44,782 nt of DNA from Bacteroidales bacterium. GTDB lineage: Bacteria > Bacteroidota > Bacteroidia > Bacteroidales > F082. The translations under genes and the position numbers were made by a program. Below, in pieces: positions 43,198 through 44,782 of the stretch; the first letter of the stretch is position 1; every line of letters starts with the position of its first letter. The notes below the pieces were generated by a model, which had not been told where the DNA came from, did not search any database, and was given only the letters and a program-made list of their open reading frames with translations. Location of the stretch: contig JAILDR010000143.1 in assembly GCA_024689285.1 (NCBI GenBank), forward strand, positions 1 through 44,782, read 5' to 3'.

Positions 43198-43517
43198 GCG
43201 GCTTGGTTTTCAGTTATTTTGTTCTTTAGTTTCTCCCATTTTTTACGATAGGCTGGGTCGATGGCGAGCAGGTCGCGGTGGCGTTGTTGCATCTTGCTGA
43301 CGGAGCATTGCTGCGTGTGGAGCAGTTGTGCTATGTCGTTCTGGGTCAAATGGTAGTATTGGTTCAGCAAGGCTGACAACAGGGCGCGGGCGTCGCTGAT
43401 GCGGCGTTGGCGGCAGCTGCCGCGTAGTTCTTCAAGCGTCACGTCGAGGGTGACGCGCAGCGGATTCAAGGGGTTATTCTTTTTTGTTTTCATCTTTATA
43501 TCTTTTTGTTGTTGCAT
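43194..43517 (-). CDS. Small DNA-binding protein resembling DnaA domain IV
   Basis: A 107-residue basic protein. Residues about 35-85 (RRRISDARALL-type start, then LTQNDIAQLLHTQQCSVSKM and QRHRDLL...DPAYRKK) match the layout of the DnaA C-terminal DNA-binding domain: an R-x-x-x-D-A-R helix, a helix-turn-helix and a closing basic helix. It has no ATPase part. It overlaps the DUF3987 gene by ATGA and is therefore co-translated with it. A start at 43493 (MKTKKNNPL) is possible. A role in recognising an origin or promoter for the element is plausible inference. Confidence 0.65.
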   Translation of the reverse strand: MQQQKDIKMKTKKNNPLNPLRVTLDVTLEELRGSCRQRRISDARALLSALLNQYYHLTQNDIAQLLHTQQCSVSKMQQRHRDLLAIDPAYRKKWEKLKNKITENQAA

Positions 43518-43542
43518 TATATTATCCGGAAAATTGACGATG

Positions 43543-43550
43543 CAAAATTA
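43543..43550 (-). promoter_or_regulatory. Promoter -7 element of the DnaA-IV-like/DUF3987 pair
   Basis: On the minus strand TAATTTTG (43550-43543) matches TAnnTTTG, about 25 bp upstream of the start at 43517. A -33 element at proper spacing is not clear; the inverted repeat 43570-43610 occupies that position and could act as an operator. Confidence 0.45.
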
Positions 43551-43569
43551 TAACAAAAAAACGCAAGAA

Positions 43570-43610
43570 AGCCCAATTATAGGGGGCTATATAGTACCTA
43601 TAATTGGGCT
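43570..43610. repeat. Perfect 14-bp inverted repeat, possible operator, terminator or origin dyad
   Basis: AGCCCAATTATAGG (43570-43583) and CCTATAATTGGGCT (43597-43610) are perfect reverse complements separated by 13 bp. It lies between the end of the 43637-44362 gene and the promoter of the DnaA-IV-like gene. On the minus strand the hairpin is followed by TTTCTTGCG and then a T-run, so a terminator for the upstream gene is possible; its overlap with the -33 region also fits an operator. Confidence 0.65.
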
Positions 43611-43636
43611 TATGGTTTGATAATCAAAAGATTATC

Positions 43637-44362
43637 TCAATTCTCGAAGATGGTTTCTATCTCTTCGTTTCTGGGCGGAAAACTTTGGTCCTTTGTCATT
43701 TTCTGAAACTCTTGCGCAAAATAGCTGCGACCCCAGAATTCTTCAAAAAGCTTCCATTTTTTTGTAAGAAGCAATTGATCCGCGAAGAATTTGGCGATGT
43801 ACATGGCTTGTTTGTTGGAGACTTCGGGCAGCAAAAGGTAGTTCTCATCCACGAAATTCGCTTTTTGCAGTTTTTTCCAGTATTTCATGGCGGTTGTGGT
43901 GGCCAGTTCCTTTGGAAGGGGCTTGTGAGCCAACTTAAATCCAGGCTTCTTCCTTCTGCCGCTGAGTGTGGCTTTTCTTTCCTCTTCCAGCATGGCATTG
44001 TGCATTTTTGTCACTTTCTTGAGGCCGTCCAGGTCATCGGATTCGGCAAAATCCGAGGTTAACAAGCTTACTATGGACTCTGCCTGAGTACAGGTGAAGT
44101 GTGTTTTGATGAAATTGATGCTTTCGTCCAAATTCATCTCATATTTGCCATTTTCTTTCTTGGTGAAAATGTAGCAATTGAAACCGGGTTTCTTGCCGAA
44201 CTGCGTCACCGAACTGCGCTCGTAGCACATTCTGATGGCCGTATGCGCTGTTGTGCCCATATTGAAACCTTCTCTCTTAAAACTGCTGACATAACCGTTG
44301 GTCAGCTGCATCGATGATTTCGGGGTCATCGAACCCACTGAAATAATATTCATTAAACACAT
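43637..44362 (-). CDS. Unknown protein of Bacteroidota mobile-element type
   Basis: No confident family. A 241-residue soluble, lysine-rich, mostly helical protein. The part ATTTAMKYWKKLQKANFV followed by LPEVSNKQAMYIAKFFADQL and KWKLFEEFWG (about residues 155-215) resembles C-terminal segments that I associate with small accessory proteins on Bacteroidota mobile elements (DUF6043-like), but I cannot be sure. The N-terminal 100 residues look globular (TAHTAIRMCYERSSVTQFG, FNCYIFTKKENGKYEM). The start is ambiguous (44362, 44353 or later). It is on the same strand as the DUF3987 pair and inside the same inverted-repeat-bounded segment; it might be a replication or regulatory protein of the element. 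Confidence 0.7.
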   Translation of the reverse strand: MCLMNIISVGSMTPKSSMQLTNGYVSSFKREGFNMGTTAHTAIRMCYERSSVTQFGKKPGFNCYIFTKKENGKYEMNLDESINFIKTHFTCTQAESIVSLLTSDFAESDDLDGLKKVTKMHNAMLEEERKATLSGRRKKPGFKLAHKPLPKELATTTAMKYWKKLQKANFVDENYLLLPEVSNKQAMYIAKFFADQLLLTKKWKLFEEFWGRSYFAQEFQKMTKDQSFPPRNEEIETIFEN

Positions 44363-44502
44363 GATTTAATTTCGTAATCTTCAGAGACCCCACCCTCAAC
44401 CTCACACAGGTCTCCTTTGTTTATCGCCTGCAAAAATACGGAATAATCTCGACTTAATCGCTCTTGCCTCGTCAAAACGTGAACAAAACCGCGAAAAAAA
44501 AT
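44363..44502. other. Intergenic stretch, possible weak promoter only
   Basis: No coding region seen. TATTTTTG on the minus strand (44438-44431) could be a -7 element for the gene starting near 44362, but no -33 partner lies at the right distance. Confidence 0.35.
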
Positions 44503-44523
44503 CGTAAAACGTAAAATGTAAAA
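44503..44523 (-). repeat. Right copy of inverted 17-bp repeat; tandem CGTAAAA heptamers
   Basis: CGTAAAACGTAAAATGT at 44503-44519 is the exact reverse complement of 41803-41819. The unit is a heptamer, CGTAAAA (twice) followed by TGTAAAA. Together the two copies bracket 2.7 kb holding three minus-strand genes. Confidence 0.8.
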
Positions 44524-44592
44524 CGCAAGGTTTGTTGCAAAGCTTGAAGTCTATATATAATAAGGTAATTCAAGTTTCGCAAATTCGGGTGC

Positions 44593-44771
44593 ATCCTTAC
44601 AGGATACTAAAAAACAATATCTTACAATTCAACCGAACGCGATTCCCTACGGGAATTTCAGTTTTCTTCCGGGGTATAACGGCATCCTTTTTGTATAGAT
44701 TGAGGAATCCCGTAGGGATTTTCGTTCGGTAAAATACGCACTATCAACCTCCAACATCCCATTAGGGATGT
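44593..44771. repeat. Cluster of REP-like palindromes
   Basis: Four short palindromes of the type ATCCC-N-GGGAT occur at roughly 50-65 bp spacing: ATCCTTACAGGAT (44593-44605), ATTCCCTACGGGAAT (44642-44656), AATCCCGTAGGGATT (44706-44720) and ACATCCCATTAGGGATGT (44754-44771). Units 2 and 3 lie in a larger inverted repeat: 44632-44656 and the reverse complement of 44706-44730 agree at 21 of 25 positions, sharing the outer ACCGAACG. This is the arrangement of REP/BIME elements. The cluster runs to the window edge. Confidence 0.7.
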
Positions 44772-44782
44772 GCGAAACATGA

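Noticed and set aside
44593..44771. Possible CRISPR array at the right edge
   Set aside because: The palindromes differ from each other, are short, are spaced at 50-65 bp rather than with constant-length spacers, and have no identical 28-37 bp repeats; they fit REP-like elements.

Overview
The window comes from a Bacteroidota chromosome, most likely a Bacteroidales-type anaerobe. Supporting signs are promoters of the TTG-N19/21-TAnnTTTG type (clearest upstream of 2417 and 33807), a protein with a type IX secretion (T9SS) C-terminal sorting domain, a DUF3987-like gene, and a flexirubin/aryl-polyene type cluster with a flavobacterial-type tyrosine ammonia-lyase. Species cannot be assigned from the sequence alone.

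Layout. (1) 1-2273, minus strand: a lipid kinase followed by pgk, which runs off the left edge. (2) 2352-24137, plus strand: one compact operon of 20 genes starting from a good promoter, with many ATGA or short overlaps. It encodes an aryl-polyene (APE)/flexirubin-like type II polyketide pathway: tyrosine ammonia-lyase (aromatic starter), ketoreductase, two stand-alone ketosynthases, a half ketosynthase, a ketosynthase/chain-length-factor fusion, two ACPs, two hotdog dehydratases, thioesterase, methyltransferase, LpxL-like acyltransferase, acyl-adenylating ligase, LolA-like carrier, EamA-like membrane protein, GT2 glycosyltransferase, an MMPL exporter fused to a PlsC acyltransferase, and a 1000-residue tandem FAD oxidoreductase. 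(3) 24191-31872, plus: a second run of eight genes (B12-type radical SAM enzyme, small unknown, esterase, PaaK-like ligase, acyltransferase, second LolA-like protein, ABC-2 exporter pair), probably a tailoring and export extension of the pigment locus. (4) 31879-33666, minus: a long-chain acyl-CoA ligase. (5) 33807-36442, plus: a T9SS beta-helix protein followed 2 bp later by a Card1/Can2-like CARF nuclease with no CRISPR-Cas genes in view. (6) 36378-38800, minus: LD-carboxypeptidase and a MORN-like repeat protein. (7) 38801-39379: a 579-bp AT-rich divergent gap with DnaA-box-like sites. (8) 39380-41187, plus: rpiB and lutB-like. (9) 41191-44782: an accessory region with a broken HicB-like antitoxin, a 2.7-kb segment bounded by inverted 17-bp repeats (DUF3987 protein, DnaA-domain-IV-like protein, unknown protein), and a cluster of REP-like palindromes at the right edge.

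How it fits together. The ammonia-lyase would supply a coumaroyl-type starter, the ligase would load it onto an ACP, and KS/KR/DH cycles would build a conjugated polyene without enoyl reduction. The methyltransferase and oxidoreductase would decorate it, and the acyltransferases, LolA-like proteins and MMPL/ABC exporters would move it to and anchor it in the outer membrane. This scheme follows known APE biology; the assignments to individual genes here are inference. The two dehydratases each keep only one half of the usual His/Glu catalytic pair, which is the most notable mechanistic observation in the cluster.
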